Source: JBGSWL01 sp041752455 (lineage in GTDB: Bacteria > Pseudomonadota > Alphaproteobacteria > Rhizobiales > Rhizobiaceae). From it: a DNA stretch of 6,383 bases. Positions 1 through 5,896 of the stretch are shown in pieces. The notes beneath the pieces are model-generated. The model searched no databases. It was given only the letters and a program-made list of their open reading frames with translations, and had not been told where the DNA came from. A program made the position numbers and the translations under genes. The stretch spans positions 1 through 6,383 of the forward strand of contig JBGSWL010000120.1 of NCBI GenBank assembly GCA_041752455.1, in the 5' to 3' direction. Each line of letters starts with the position of its first letter. Position 1 is the stretch's first letter.

Positions 1-169
1 GATAGTCATTCGAGCACCAGACCGTCACCTCGTGCGTCGAGCCGTCCTCGCGGTAGCGAAGCGCCCGCGGAAACGCCCCGCGCTTGCGCTCAAGCTCTGC
101 AAACACACGGTAATTGCCCGCTTCGTGAAGCTTGGACAGTGCGCCCGAAAAATACGACTCGAAATCCAT
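1..169 (-). CDS. hemA: 5-aminolevulinate synthase, N-terminal fragment (3' end outside window)
   Basis: HemA condenses glycine with succinyl-CoA, using pyridoxal phosphate, to make 5-aminolevulinate. This is the first committed step of tetrapyrrole (haem and bacteriochlorophyll) synthesis in Alphaproteobacteria, in the cytoplasm. Only 56 residues are visible. They match the family N-terminus: MD start, an LxxLH..G.YR.F segment (about residues 11-23), ER.(R/K)GAFP.A (about 27-36), DGS..E (about 42-47) and TVWCSNDY (49-56), which leads into the active-site region. I read this start directly because the ATG at 169 is preceded by the purine-rich stretch GGGAAGAGGG. It lies 14 bases after the puhE stop with no visible terminator or promoter, so cotranscription with the puh operon is likely (inference). 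Alphaproteobacteria may carry a second ALA synthase gene elsewhere. The catalytic lysine lies beyond the window edge. Confidence 0.93.
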   Translation of the reverse strand, partial: MDFESYFSGALSKLHEAGNYRVFAELERKRGAFPRALRYREDGSTHEVTVWCSNDY

Positions 170-183
170 GGCCCTCTTCCCTG

Positions 184-1041
184 TCATCGTGATGCCAATT
201 GATTGACGGCAAGGGCAGCGCGCTGCGCCTCATCGCTTTTTTTCTTGTCTTGCTGTGCGGCCCGGTCGGACCGCTGATTTTTGGTTGCGTGGTCGCGCAG
301 GGCCCAGCGCCAAAGCGCCGCGTCCTGCAACGGCAGGATCAGAAACGCGTGTTCCACCAGCGCCAGCGCCGCAAAACTGCCAAGGATCGCGAAGGTCACG
401 GTCGACGCTTCTCCAACCACCTGACCGGCCGCAATGAATGCAGCCACGGTCATGGCTGCGATCAGCACCAGCGCCAAGCCGACGAACGGATGGACGCGGT
501 CGGTGCGAAAATAACTCTTCAGATGCGAAAGCCGCGCCGGCAGCAACTCGCTGATCGCATTCGGCGCGCCGAGAAAGACGGTGATCTTGGTCGACAGCCT
601 CACCAGCCACATCAGGCCATAGACAAGGGCCCCGGTCGGATTGGCCGCACTGACGAGGAAAACGATGATGGCTAGTCCGGTGACGAAAAGTCCGATCTCG
701 TGGTCGCGGATCGCCGCAAATGCAAGCCTGAACCGCTTCACCCCGGTGGTCCCGGCTGGCAAGGGTTTGCGGTTCGGACCGGTCACTTCGCCGGTCAGGA
801 ACAGGATCTCGTGCACGGCCCACAGCGCCAGCGCCGAAAAGAACCCGGCATAGGCGCCGGTTACCGACAACTGGTCGCTGCTCCACCACAGGCCGGCGAC
901 GCCAGCCACAGCCAGCGCAGCCGTGATGGCGATAATGAGCGGACGCAGATGCACCCCGGCGCGCGCCATCATGATGACGAGCCCGGTGGAAACCCACCAG
1001 GCAAAAACCGAAATCACGATGGCGGCGGCAAAGTGCGTCAT
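184..1041 (-). CDS. puhE: Photosynthetic complex assembly protein PuhE
   Basis: PuhE is an inner-membrane protein found only in purple phototrophs. In Rhodobacter capsulatus, loss of puhE affects photosynthetic complex assembly and pigment levels, but its biochemical action is not settled. The 285-aa product looks like about seven hydrophobic segments (roughly residues 6-26, 34-53, 60-84, 116-134, 138-156, 184-206, 212-236). The family-typical N-terminal FAWWVSTG (13-20) and the W..HE..FLTGE..GP motif (74-89) are present. After residue 250 comes a strongly charged Lys/Asp/Gln/Arg tail that is probably cytoplasmic. The start ATG is 7 bases downstream of the acsF stop, with only a weak Shine-Dalgarno sequence, so translation probably depends on ribosomes finishing acsF. 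hemA follows 14 bases later. The position between acsF and hemA is typical of alphaproteobacterial PGCs. Confidence 0.92.
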   Translation of the reverse strand: MTHFAAAIVISVFAWWVSTGLVIMMARAGVHLRPLIIAITAALAVAGVAGLWWSSDQLSVTGAYAGFFSALALWAVHEILFLTGEVTGPNRKPLPAGTTGVKRFRLAFAAIRDHEIGLFVTGLAIIVFLVSAANPTGALVYGLMWLVRLSTKITVFLGAPNAISELLPARLSHLKSYFRTDRVHPFVGLALVLIAAMTVAAFIAAGQVVGEASTVTFAILGSFAALALVEHAFLILPLQDAALWRWALRDHATKNQRSDRAAQQDKKKSDEAQRAALAVNQLASR

Positions 1042-1048
1042 TGATCGC

Positions 1049-2143
1049 TTACCAGACCGGATGCAGGCGGCTGTTGACCGGCAATTCGTTCTTGATCGTC
1101 GGGATCATGTAGAGCCCGGCAAAGTTCATGAACGCGCGGACACCATGCCAAGCAGCGCCAACCCGCCCGGCAATGCCGCCGCGCGCCTTGGCCTTCTGCA
1201 TCGAATTGCTGATCTCCACCATGCGATGGAACCGGCGCTTCAGGCCCGGATGATCGAGATCGAGTGTCAGCGGGAACACCTGCTTGGTGATTTCCGATGT
1301 CAGGCGGAACACCTTCCAGTCATATTCGGTGATGTCGACGCCGAGTGCCTTGTGGAAAGCCGGACGCTGGTAGTCACGCACATGCATGGTGACAAAAACC
1401 GCCAGAAGGAAGAACTTGATCCAGTAACGGTTGACGCCTTCCAGGAGCTTGCGGTCGGTGCGCATCAAAAGCGCGAAGGCTTCGCCATGGCGGAACTCGT
1501 CATTGCACCACTCTTCAAACCACTTGAAGATCGGGTGGAAACGGTTTTCCGGATGCTTTTCCAGATGCCGGAAAATCGTGATGTAGCGCGCGTAACCGAT
1601 CTTTTCCGACAGGTAGGTCGCGTAGTAGATGAATTTCGGCCGGAAATACGTGTACTTCTTCGCCTTGGCGAGGAAGCCCATGTTCACGCCGATGTCGAAT
1701 TCCTTCAGCGCATCGTTGATGAAACCCGCATGGCGGCTTTCATCGCGGCTCATCAGGCCGAACAGTTCGCAGATTTCCTTGTTGGATCCGCGACGCTTCA
1801 TTTCCTTGTAGAGGACGCAGCCGGAAAACTCGGCGGTCAGCGATGAGACCAGAAAGTCGATCAACTCGATCCGCAGGTCTTCGGGCAGCGCGTCGATATC
1901 GATCGTGTCCCAGTCGGCATTGCGCTTGAAGTGGCCCTTGTTGGGGTCGGCGCGCATTTCGGCGATCAGCACATCCCATTCGGCCCGCACCGGCGTCACG
2001 TCGATCTTGTCGAGCTCGTCGAAATCGGTCGTGTAGAACCGCGGGTTGAGCATGGTCGTTTCAGTTGCCATGCGGGTGGTTTCGTTCTGCGCGTCGATCG
2101 GTGCGGCCGGTGCCGGCATCGGCGTCGTTACATGCGTGTTCAT
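1049..2143 (-). CDS. acsF: Mg-protoporphyrin IX monomethyl ester (oxidative) cyclase, aerobic
   Basis: AcsF is the di-iron catalytic subunit of the O2-dependent cyclase. It forms isocyclic ring E, converting Mg-protoporphyrin IX monomethyl ester (the BchM product) to divinyl protochlorophyllide. The 364-aa protein has the ferritin-like ligand pattern: Glu105 in TAEFSG, DESRH at 134-138 and DEFRH at 215-219 with Glu221 following, plus FRPKFIYYATYLSEKIGY at 167-184. Length and C-terminus (NELPVNSRLHPVW) are normal for bacterial AcsF. The start chosen overlaps the preceding gene by four bases (ATGA) and has a strong GGAGGAA ribosome site at 2149-2155. The first 30 or so residues are Thr/Ala/Pro/Met-rich and unconserved in look, so M25 or M31 are possible but less supported starts. 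An O2-dependent cyclase indicates bacteriochlorophyll synthesis under oxic conditions. Alphaproteobacterial AcsF is known to need the accessory protein BciE, probably the gene just upstream. Confidence 0.97.
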   Translation of the reverse strand: MNTHVTTPMPAPAAPIDAQNETTRMATETTMLNPRFYTTDFDELDKIDVTPVRAEWDVLIAEMRADPNKGHFKRNADWDTIDIDALPEDLRIELIDFLVSSLTAEFSGCVLYKEMKRRGSNKEICELFGLMSRDESRHAGFINDALKEFDIGVNMGFLAKAKKYTYFRPKFIYYATYLSEKIGYARYITIFRHLEKHPENRFHPIFKWFEEWCNDEFRHGEAFALLMRTDRKLLEGVNRYWIKFFLLAVFVTMHVRDYQRPAFHKALGVDITEYDWKVFRLTSEITKQVFPLTLDLDHPGLKRRFHRMVEISNSMQKAKARGGIAGRVGAAWHGVRAFMNFAGLYMIPTIKNELPVNSRLHPVW

Positions 2144-2442
2144 AGGGCTTCCTCCGAGAAGCTGAATTCACAAAGTTCCATCAGTTCCAGATCGCCGGTA
2201 GCGCGCGTCCAGGCGCGCTCGAGGCGGGTGGCGCGGGTGATCGTTGCGGTGCGCCGGAAAACGGCGCGTTCGCCATAGGGAACGGCCACCGGTGCGCCAT
2301 GCACCAGCACCTCGTCACCCGGTTCCACCGTCACGCCGCCGTCAAAGCAGACATGGGCGCCAAGCTCTTCGAACGTATTGTTGATTTCGACCGTGCAGGG
2401 CACGTTCTCCTGTCGCCTGCCGGCAAGTGCCAGAATGTTCAT
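2140..2442 (-). CDS. bciE: Small protein coupled to acsF, probable cyclase subunit BciE
   Basis: This 100-aa soluble protein has no signal peptide or membrane segment. It has short alternating hydrophobic stretches around VEPGDEVLVHGAPVAVP (39-55) and a Thr/Arg-rich centre, which suggests a small beta-rich fold. It ends with an acidic segment (LELMELCEFSFSEE). Three cysteines (16, 32, 91) show no metal-site spacing. It overlaps puhC by four bases at its start and acsF by four bases at its end (ATGA at both). Its GGAGGA ribosome site (2451-2456) lies inside the last codons of puhC. Alphaproteobacterial O2-dependent cyclases require a small conserved subunit named BciE. A small 'hyp' gene sits in this position in alphaproteobacterial PGCs, and the size and double translational coupling fit. 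The name rests on position and size plus recalled family knowledge, not on a recognised motif. It is not obviously the short PuhD (orf55) of Rhodobacter capsulatus. Confidence 0.68.
   Translation of the reverse strand: MNILALAGRRQENVPCTVEINNTFEELGAHVCFDGGVTVEPGDEVLVHGAPVAVPYGERAVFRRTATITRATRLERAWTRATGDLELMELCEFSFSEEAL
2149..2155 (-). promoter_or_regulatory. Strong ribosome binding site of acsF
   Basis: GGAGGAA on the minus strand ends 5 bases before the acsF ATG and lies within the last codons of the upstream small gene. It is among the strongest Shine-Dalgarno matches in the window. It decides the acsF start against the internal Met codons 25 and 31. Confidence 0.8.
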
Positions 2443-2948
2443 TGATTGGATCCTCCGATCTTGTTGGCAACCGCGACGCGCTGGGAAAGGTCCTTTGCCT
2501 TAGTCCTGCTGAACGCATCGAGATTGATCTTTTCCCCGCTTTGCGGGTCACGCAGGAACACGAGGCCCCCGCGCATCTGGAGCACTTCCACGGTGCGAGG
2601 GGTCGCATCGTAAGGCGCTCTGGTAAGCCGCGCCAACGACCGTAGCGCACCGGCTGCAAACTGGTCCAGACCTGCCGGATAGGTGATGATCTCGGCGCCG
2701 GACTGAACCTCGGCAAAGGTGATCGCGCCATCAGGCACGATCGAGACGTTGACATTGCCCAGCGAGACATAGGCCACCGCCCCAACCGGGGGCACCCGGT
2801 CGGACGTCATGCGGCCGATGGTGACGGCAACGAGGGTGAAAACGATCAATCCGAGTGACGCAAGCAGCGGCAGTGGCCGAACGGCCCGCTCGTGCGGCGC
2901 CTTTGCCGGGGTGAACTTCGTTTGCATCTCGTCGCTGGTCATCGTCAT
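2439..2948 (-). CDS. puhC: Photosynthetic complex assembly protein PuhC
   Basis: PuhC is a bitopic membrane protein needed for efficient assembly or organisation of the RC-LH1 core in Rhodobacter capsulatus. The 169-aa product has a charged N-terminus, one transmembrane segment at about residues 26-46 (LPLLASLGLIVFTLVAVTIG) and a C-terminal domain expected to be periplasmic. In that domain the order is a beta-rich start (AVAYVSLGNVNVSIVPDG), FAAGALRSLARLTRA (97-111), then LVFLRDPQSGEKINLDAFSRTKAKDL (129-154). This is the family's usual 'DP.TG..I.L.AFG' style ending. It starts four bases after the puhB stop with a weak Shine-Dalgarno sequence. A second in-frame ATG lies two codons later (2942), so the exact start is uncertain by a few residues. 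The stop overlaps the next start by four bases. Confidence 0.92.
   Translation of the reverse strand: MTMTSDEMQTKFTPAKAPHERAVRPLPLLASLGLIVFTLVAVTIGRMTSDRVPPVGAVAYVSLGNVNVSIVPDGAITFAEVQSGAEIITYPAGLDQFAAGALRSLARLTRAPYDATPRTVEVLQMRGGLVFLRDPQSGEKINLDAFSRTKAKDLSQRVAVANKIGGSNQ
2451..2456 (-). promoter_or_regulatory. Ribosome binding site of bciE inside puhC end
   Basis: GGAGGA on the minus strand is 8 bases before the ATG at 2442 and encodes the Gly-Gly near the PuhC C-terminus. It supports the short 100-aa gene as truly translated and fixes its start. Confidence 0.75.
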
Positions 2949-2952
2949 GATC

Positions 2953-3639
2953 TTACTCGGCTGCCTGCTGGAAGGTGTCCGGGCCGATGACGGCCAGGTT
3001 TGGGGTCACGTCATGTGCTGTCGGCATCGCATCCGTGTGGCGGCGCGCAATGTCGGCGTGCAACTGCAGGGCAAGGATGTCGGCAGCAGTCACCACATCG
3101 GCAAGGCCGATCATCTGCGGTTCGGTGCGTGACATTTTGAGGCCCCGCACATGCGGAAAGAACACGGCCCAGTTGAGCCTGATATCCGGCTTGAAGCGCA
3201 GCGCGATATTGCCCGAACCGTTGGCCCGCTTGAGCACATCGGCGCTTTCCATCTCGCAGAACGGCAGGTTGAAGGCCGTCGGGAGCGCGATGCCGATGCG
3301 CATCACCACCCGGCGGTTGGTGATGGTGTAGACCGTCGTGCGATGGACGCCGGCCGCAAACGCCCGGAAGATGCCCAGCACGGCGGCACCGGCTGCCGCC
3401 ATGATGATGAGCGACATGATGATGTCGTCGGAACCGCGCCCGAAATAGAGGCCGGTGACCAGCAGCCAGCCGAGCATTGCCGCGAAATAGGCAGCAATCC
3501 AGCGGGCCTTGAACACATGGACCCAGACCTCGTTGGTTTCCGGCTTGCCCTGCCAGACGATCGTCTCGCCGACGGGCAGCATACCCGGAAGACCGGGTAT
3601 GGGCTCGTTGTCAAAGTCAGGAGCGACGAAGCCGGTCAT
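2953..3639 (-). CDS. puhB: Reaction-centre assembly protein PuhB (bacterial PH domain)
   Basis: PuhB assists assembly of the photosynthetic reaction centre in the inner membrane and is thought to act as a dimer or chaperone. The 228-aa product starts with a Pro/Gly-rich head (IPGLPGMLPVGE, 14-25) and IVWQGKP (27-33), typical of PH-domain membrane proteins of the YdbS type. Two transmembrane segments follow at about 46-66 and 74-97. A bacterial PH (bPH2-like) domain begins at TTVYTITNRRVVMRIG (101-116). The later GNIALRFKPDIRLNWAVFFPHVRG (143-166) and MIGLADV (176-182) are family-like. The start overlaps the puhA stop (ATGA). Its ribosome site AGGAA lies in a 5-bp inverted repeat, and codons 13-20 encode a perfect 9-bp RNA hairpin (separate entries). 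Confidence 0.93.
   Translation of the reverse strand: MTGFVAPDFDNEPIPGLPGMLPVGETIVWQGKPETNEVWVHVFKARWIAAYFAAMLGWLLVTGLYFGRGSDDIIMSLIIMAAAGAAVLGIFRAFAAGVHRTTVYTITNRRVVMRIGIALPTAFNLPFCEMESADVLKRANGSGNIALRFKPDIRLNWAVFFPHVRGLKMSRTEPQMIGLADVVTAADILALQLHADIARRHTDAMPTAHDVTPNLAVIGPDTFQQAAE
3580..3601 (-). repeat. Perfect 9-bp inverted repeat, predicted RNA hairpin at start of puhB
   Basis: Arms CATACCCGG (3580-3588) and CCGGGTATG (3593-3601) are perfect inverted copies around a 4-base spacer. In the minus-strand transcript this would fold into a 9-bp stem with a UCUU loop, covering puhB codons 13-20 and lying about 35 bases past the puhA stop. There is no following U-run, so it is not an intrinsic terminator. 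It could slow 3'-to-5' decay of the puhA part of the message or affect early puhB translation. It may also be a by-product of the Pro-Gly codons. The repeat is directly seen; the function is inference. Confidence 0.5.
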
Positions 3640-4424
3640 AGGAACGTTTCCTGCCGCTGCGGGGTCGCGTAAAGGAGACCGGCGCCGAAATACGCCATGA
3701 TCTTGTCTTCCTCGAGGAACGTCACTTCGGCTTCCTTGCGCGTGCCGGGCACCATGGCGAACTGTTCGCCGGTGATCGCATGCACGTAGAAGACCTTTTC
3801 CTTGTCCCGCGGTGTCAGCATCTTGCAGAAGTTCATCGGCACGAGAACCGTGCGCGGCGCTGCGCCAACCGTCGTCTGCACTTCAAGGTAGCGGATGACC
3901 TGTTCTGCCTGGTCGACCCACACATCGCTGATGCGGCCGCCGATCACACTGTCGGCGCCGACCACGCGAAGGCCGCGCGGATCAACGTCGCCCTTGGCAA
4001 TCGAAAAGCCTTCGGCCACGCGCATCGGAACGATCTTGACCGCGCCGTTGTGCATGATGTCCGGCGTGTCGGCACGGTTGGTCCAGGCACCCGGGCCAAC
4101 ACCGTCAAGCATCGGGTTGTCACCGGTCGGGGCGAAAGGCGCGCCTTCGAATTCGGCGATCTTGCGCGCCTTCATGTTGTGCGAATTGGCATCCTGCTTG
4201 CCGTCCGGATAGGAGCGGGTGCCATGACCATGCGGCAGATGGAATGTCTTGGGTTCCGGGTCCATCAGCCATGATGCGCCATCGGAAACACCTGCTTCGT
4301 TCTCCAGCGGAAAGCCTTCACGGCGGCTCTCGCGCTGCAGATAGATGATCAGGCCGGCAAAGAAGATCCAGAACACGTAGAGGGTGATCTGGGCGACGTC
4401 GATGTATTCTGTGACTTCAACCAT
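3636..4424 (-). CDS. puhA: Photosynthetic reaction centre H subunit
   Basis: PuhA is the H subunit of the type-II reaction centre. It caps the cytoplasmic face of L and M and helps carry protons to the secondary quinone QB. The 262-aa length is normal. The single N-terminal transmembrane helix is at about 10-30, followed by the hallmark YLQRESRREGFPL (28-40). Also present are the loop with DNPMLDGVGPGAW (102-114) and the PRC-barrel domain from about 145 to 235, with VDQAEQVIRYLEV (170-182). Glu174 in it probably corresponds to the proton-path Glu173 of Rhodobacter sphaeroides H (by motif alignment in my head). The start has GGAGA (4431-4435) 6 bases upstream. The 23-base gap after lhaA is the largest between two genes here. 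In Rhodobacter capsulatus, puhA promoters lie inside the upstream lhaA gene. No clear promoter could be read here. Confidence 0.98.
   Translation of the reverse strand: MVEVTEYIDVAQITLYVFWIFFAGLIIYLQRESRREGFPLENEAGVSDGASWLMDPEPKTFHLPHGHGTRSYPDGKQDANSHNMKARKIAEFEGAPFAPTGDNPMLDGVGPGAWTNRADTPDIMHNGAVKIVPMRVAEGFSIAKGDVDPRGLRVVGADSVIGGRISDVWVDQAEQVIRYLEVQTTVGAAPRTVLVPMNFCKMLTPRDKEKVFYVHAITGEQFAMVPGTRKEAEVTFLEEDKIMAYFGAGLLYATPQRQETFL
3640..3652 (-). promoter_or_regulatory. puhB ribosome site within a small inverted repeat
   Basis: On the minus strand AGGAA-ACG-TTCCT directly precedes the puhB ATG. AGGAA(A) is the only good Shine-Dalgarno match for puhB, and it can pair with TTCCT in a 5-bp stem with a 3-base loop. 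Ribosomes completing puhA run through this site and would open it, which would tie puhB translation to puhA translation. The stem is short and the effect is inferred. Confidence 0.4.
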
Positions 4425-4430
4425 GACAGG

Positions 4431-4435
4431 TCTCC
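4431..4435 (-). promoter_or_regulatory. Ribosome binding site of puhA
   Basis: GGAGA on the minus strand lies 6 bases before the puhA ATG, in the 23-base lhaA-puhA gap. It supports independent initiation of the H subunit, which is needed in larger amounts than the assembly factors. Confidence 0.7.
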
Positions 4436-4447
4436 GGTTAGGCTGGT

Positions 4448-5896
4448 TCAGCCCGGAAGGTCGGTAAGCCCAAAGGTCCGGGGTTGGGTTTTCTCCCCCT
4501 TGCCACGCATGCGCGCCTGTTGGCCGACGAGCGGTCCCAGTGCGGCAAGCGAGGCAAAGAGGAGGGCGATTTCGATGTGGTAGACGACAGAATATCCGGT
4601 GGCAGGCGCTTGCAGCGCTGCACCGAAGACACCGTTTTCGACAAGCGCATTGGCGCCATCACGGATGAAGCCGCCGAGCGCAAGACCGAGGCCGATGGCC
4701 GTGGCCTGCACTGCGCCCCAGGCGCCGATGGCAATGCCGCTGTCCGATCGTTCCGCCATCTCCATGGCGGCGATCATCGTTGCAACCGAGAACAGGCCGC
4801 CGCCAACGCCGATCAGCATGGCGCCTGCGCGAAACAGCGCTGCCGAGCCCAGCGGATCGGCAAACACCACCGCCGAGAAGGCGACGACACCGATCAGGGC
4901 ACCCATGCCGGCCAGCCGGTACATGTCCGAACCGCGTGCCAGCATGCGCGCCGCAAGCGCGAATCCGGCCAACGCGCCGCTGGCCCAGAACGCCGTCAGC
5001 ATGGTTGTTGCCGAAACCGAAAGGCCGAGCACTTCCCCGCCATAAGGCTCGAGCAGGACGTCCTGCATCGCAAAACCCATGGCGCCAAGCGCTACGGCAA
5101 CCAGCAAGCGCATGGTGCGCCGATCCTCGGTGTAGCTTGCAAAGGCTTCCGAAAGTGTCGGCACGACGCGGTTCGGCGCGGTCAGCGCGGCATTGCGCGG
5201 CTCCTGCTTCCACAGCGAAATGAAATTGATGACGATCGTGGCGACCGCTGCGCCCTGGATCACCTGGATCAGCACCAGCGGCGAGAAGTCCGACAGCAGC
5301 CAGCCGAAAGCGAGCGCGGCGGCAATCATGCCGACCAGTTGCATCACGTAGCAAAGCGCCACGATCCGCGGCCGGTTGTCATCGGTCGAAAGGTCGGTTG
5401 CCAGTGCCAGCCCGGCGGTTTGCGCCATGTGCATGCCGGTGCCGGTCAAGAGGAAAGCCAAAGCCGCGCCAGCGGGGCCGGCCCACTGCGGACCGACGGT
5501 CTGTGACTGCATCAGAAGCAGCGCAAAAGGCATGATGGCCAGCCCTCCGAACTGCAGCATCGAGCCGAGCCAGACATAAGGCACCCGGCGCCAGCCGAGC
5601 AGCGAACGGTAGGTGTCCGAGCGGTAACCGATCAGCAGCCGGAACGGCGCTGCCAGCACAGGAATGGCGATCATGGCGGCGACAAGACTTGTGGCAACGC
5701 CAAGTTCGACGATCATCACGCGGTTCAAGGTGCCGGTCAGAAGCACGGTGGCCATGCCGACCGAAACCTGGAACAGCGACAGGCGCAAAAGCCGCGCCAA
5801 TGGCAGGTCGACCGTTGCCGCATCGGCAAACGGCAGCCAGCGGGTGCCGACACCCTGCCAGAATGCGATCATCGGATTTTGCCGCCGTCCGATCAT
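4448..5896 (-). CDS. lhaA: LH1 assembly / bacteriochlorophyll delivery protein LhaA (PucC family)
   Basis: LhaA is a polytopic inner-membrane protein of the PucC/BCH branch of the major facilitator superfamily. It is needed for light-harvesting complex 1 assembly, and is thought to deliver bacteriochlorophyll to LH1 or organise it there. From the chosen start the protein is 482 aa with about twelve hydrophobic segments. The family signature GYRSDTYRSLLGWRRVPYVW lies at about residues 90-109. GTGMHMAQTAGLALATDL and LGVGGGLFSVATM-like helices follow (the latter reads IGVGGGLFSVATMIAAMEMAERS). The open frame extends to 5968, but the ATG at 5896 is preferred. It overlaps the bchM stop as ATGA, has GGAGG at 5907-5911 and removes a 24-residue non-hydrophobic, non-family N-terminus. 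An internal hairpin lies at 4746-4775. The gene is followed by puhA, as in all purple bacteria with this superoperon. Confidence 0.93.
   Translation of the reverse strand: MIGRRQNPMIAFWQGVGTRWLPFADAATVDLPLARLLRLSLFQVSVGMATVLLTGTLNRVMIVELGVATSLVAAMIAIPVLAAPFRLLIGYRSDTYRSLLGWRRVPYVWLGSMLQFGGLAIMPFALLLMQSQTVGPQWAGPAGAALAFLLTGTGMHMAQTAGLALATDLSTDDNRPRIVALCYVMQLVGMIAAALAFGWLLSDFSPLVLIQVIQGAAVATIVINFISLWKQEPRNAALTAPNRVVPTLSEAFASYTEDRRTMRLLVAVALGAMGFAMQDVLLEPYGGEVLGLSVSATTMLTAFWASGALAGFALAARMLARGSDMYRLAGMGALIGVVAFSAVVFADPLGSAALFRAGAMLIGVGGGLFSVATMIAAMEMAERSDSGIAIGAWGAVQATAIGLGLALGGFIRDGANALVENGVFGAALQAPATGYSVVYHIEIALLFASLAALGPLVGQQARMRGKGEKTQPRTFGLTDLPG
4746..4775 (-). repeat. Imperfect 12-bp inverted repeat inside lhaA
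   Basis: GATCG (4746-4750), two unpaired T, CCGCCAT (4753-4759), spacer CTCC, ATGGCGG (4764-4770) and CGATC (4771-4775) form a 12-bp stem with one 2-base bulge. It lies about 320 bases before puhA, within the codons for AAMEMAERSD. It could be an RNA structure or chance in GC-rich coding sequence. No promoter or terminator elements accompany it. Confidence 0.3.

Noticed and set aside
170..183. Possible promoter or terminator between puhE and hemA
   Set aside because: The 14-base gap holds only a ribosome site. No hairpin with a U-run and no -35/-10 pair can be read there.
923..1846. Long plus-strand open frame (307 codons) opposite acsF
   Set aside because: It is a shadow of acsF in GC-rich DNA. 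It resembles no protein family, and acsF with its di-iron motifs clearly owns this stretch.
3382..3400. GGCGGCA/TGCCGCC inverted repeat in puhB
   Set aside because: It encodes Ala/Gly codons of a transmembrane segment in a GC-rich genome. A 7-bp stem of this composition is expected by chance.
4410..4428. TGT-N13-ACA over the puhA start, resembling a PpsR/CrtJ repressor site
   Set aside because: The known site is TGT-N12-ACA. The spacing is off by one, and the match overlaps the puhA start codon with no promoter visible.
4484..5506. Long plus-strand open frame (340 codons) opposite lhaA
   Set aside because: Arg/His/Gln-rich, low-complexity translation typical of an antisense shadow of a membrane protein gene. 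No ribosome site or neighbour logic supports it.
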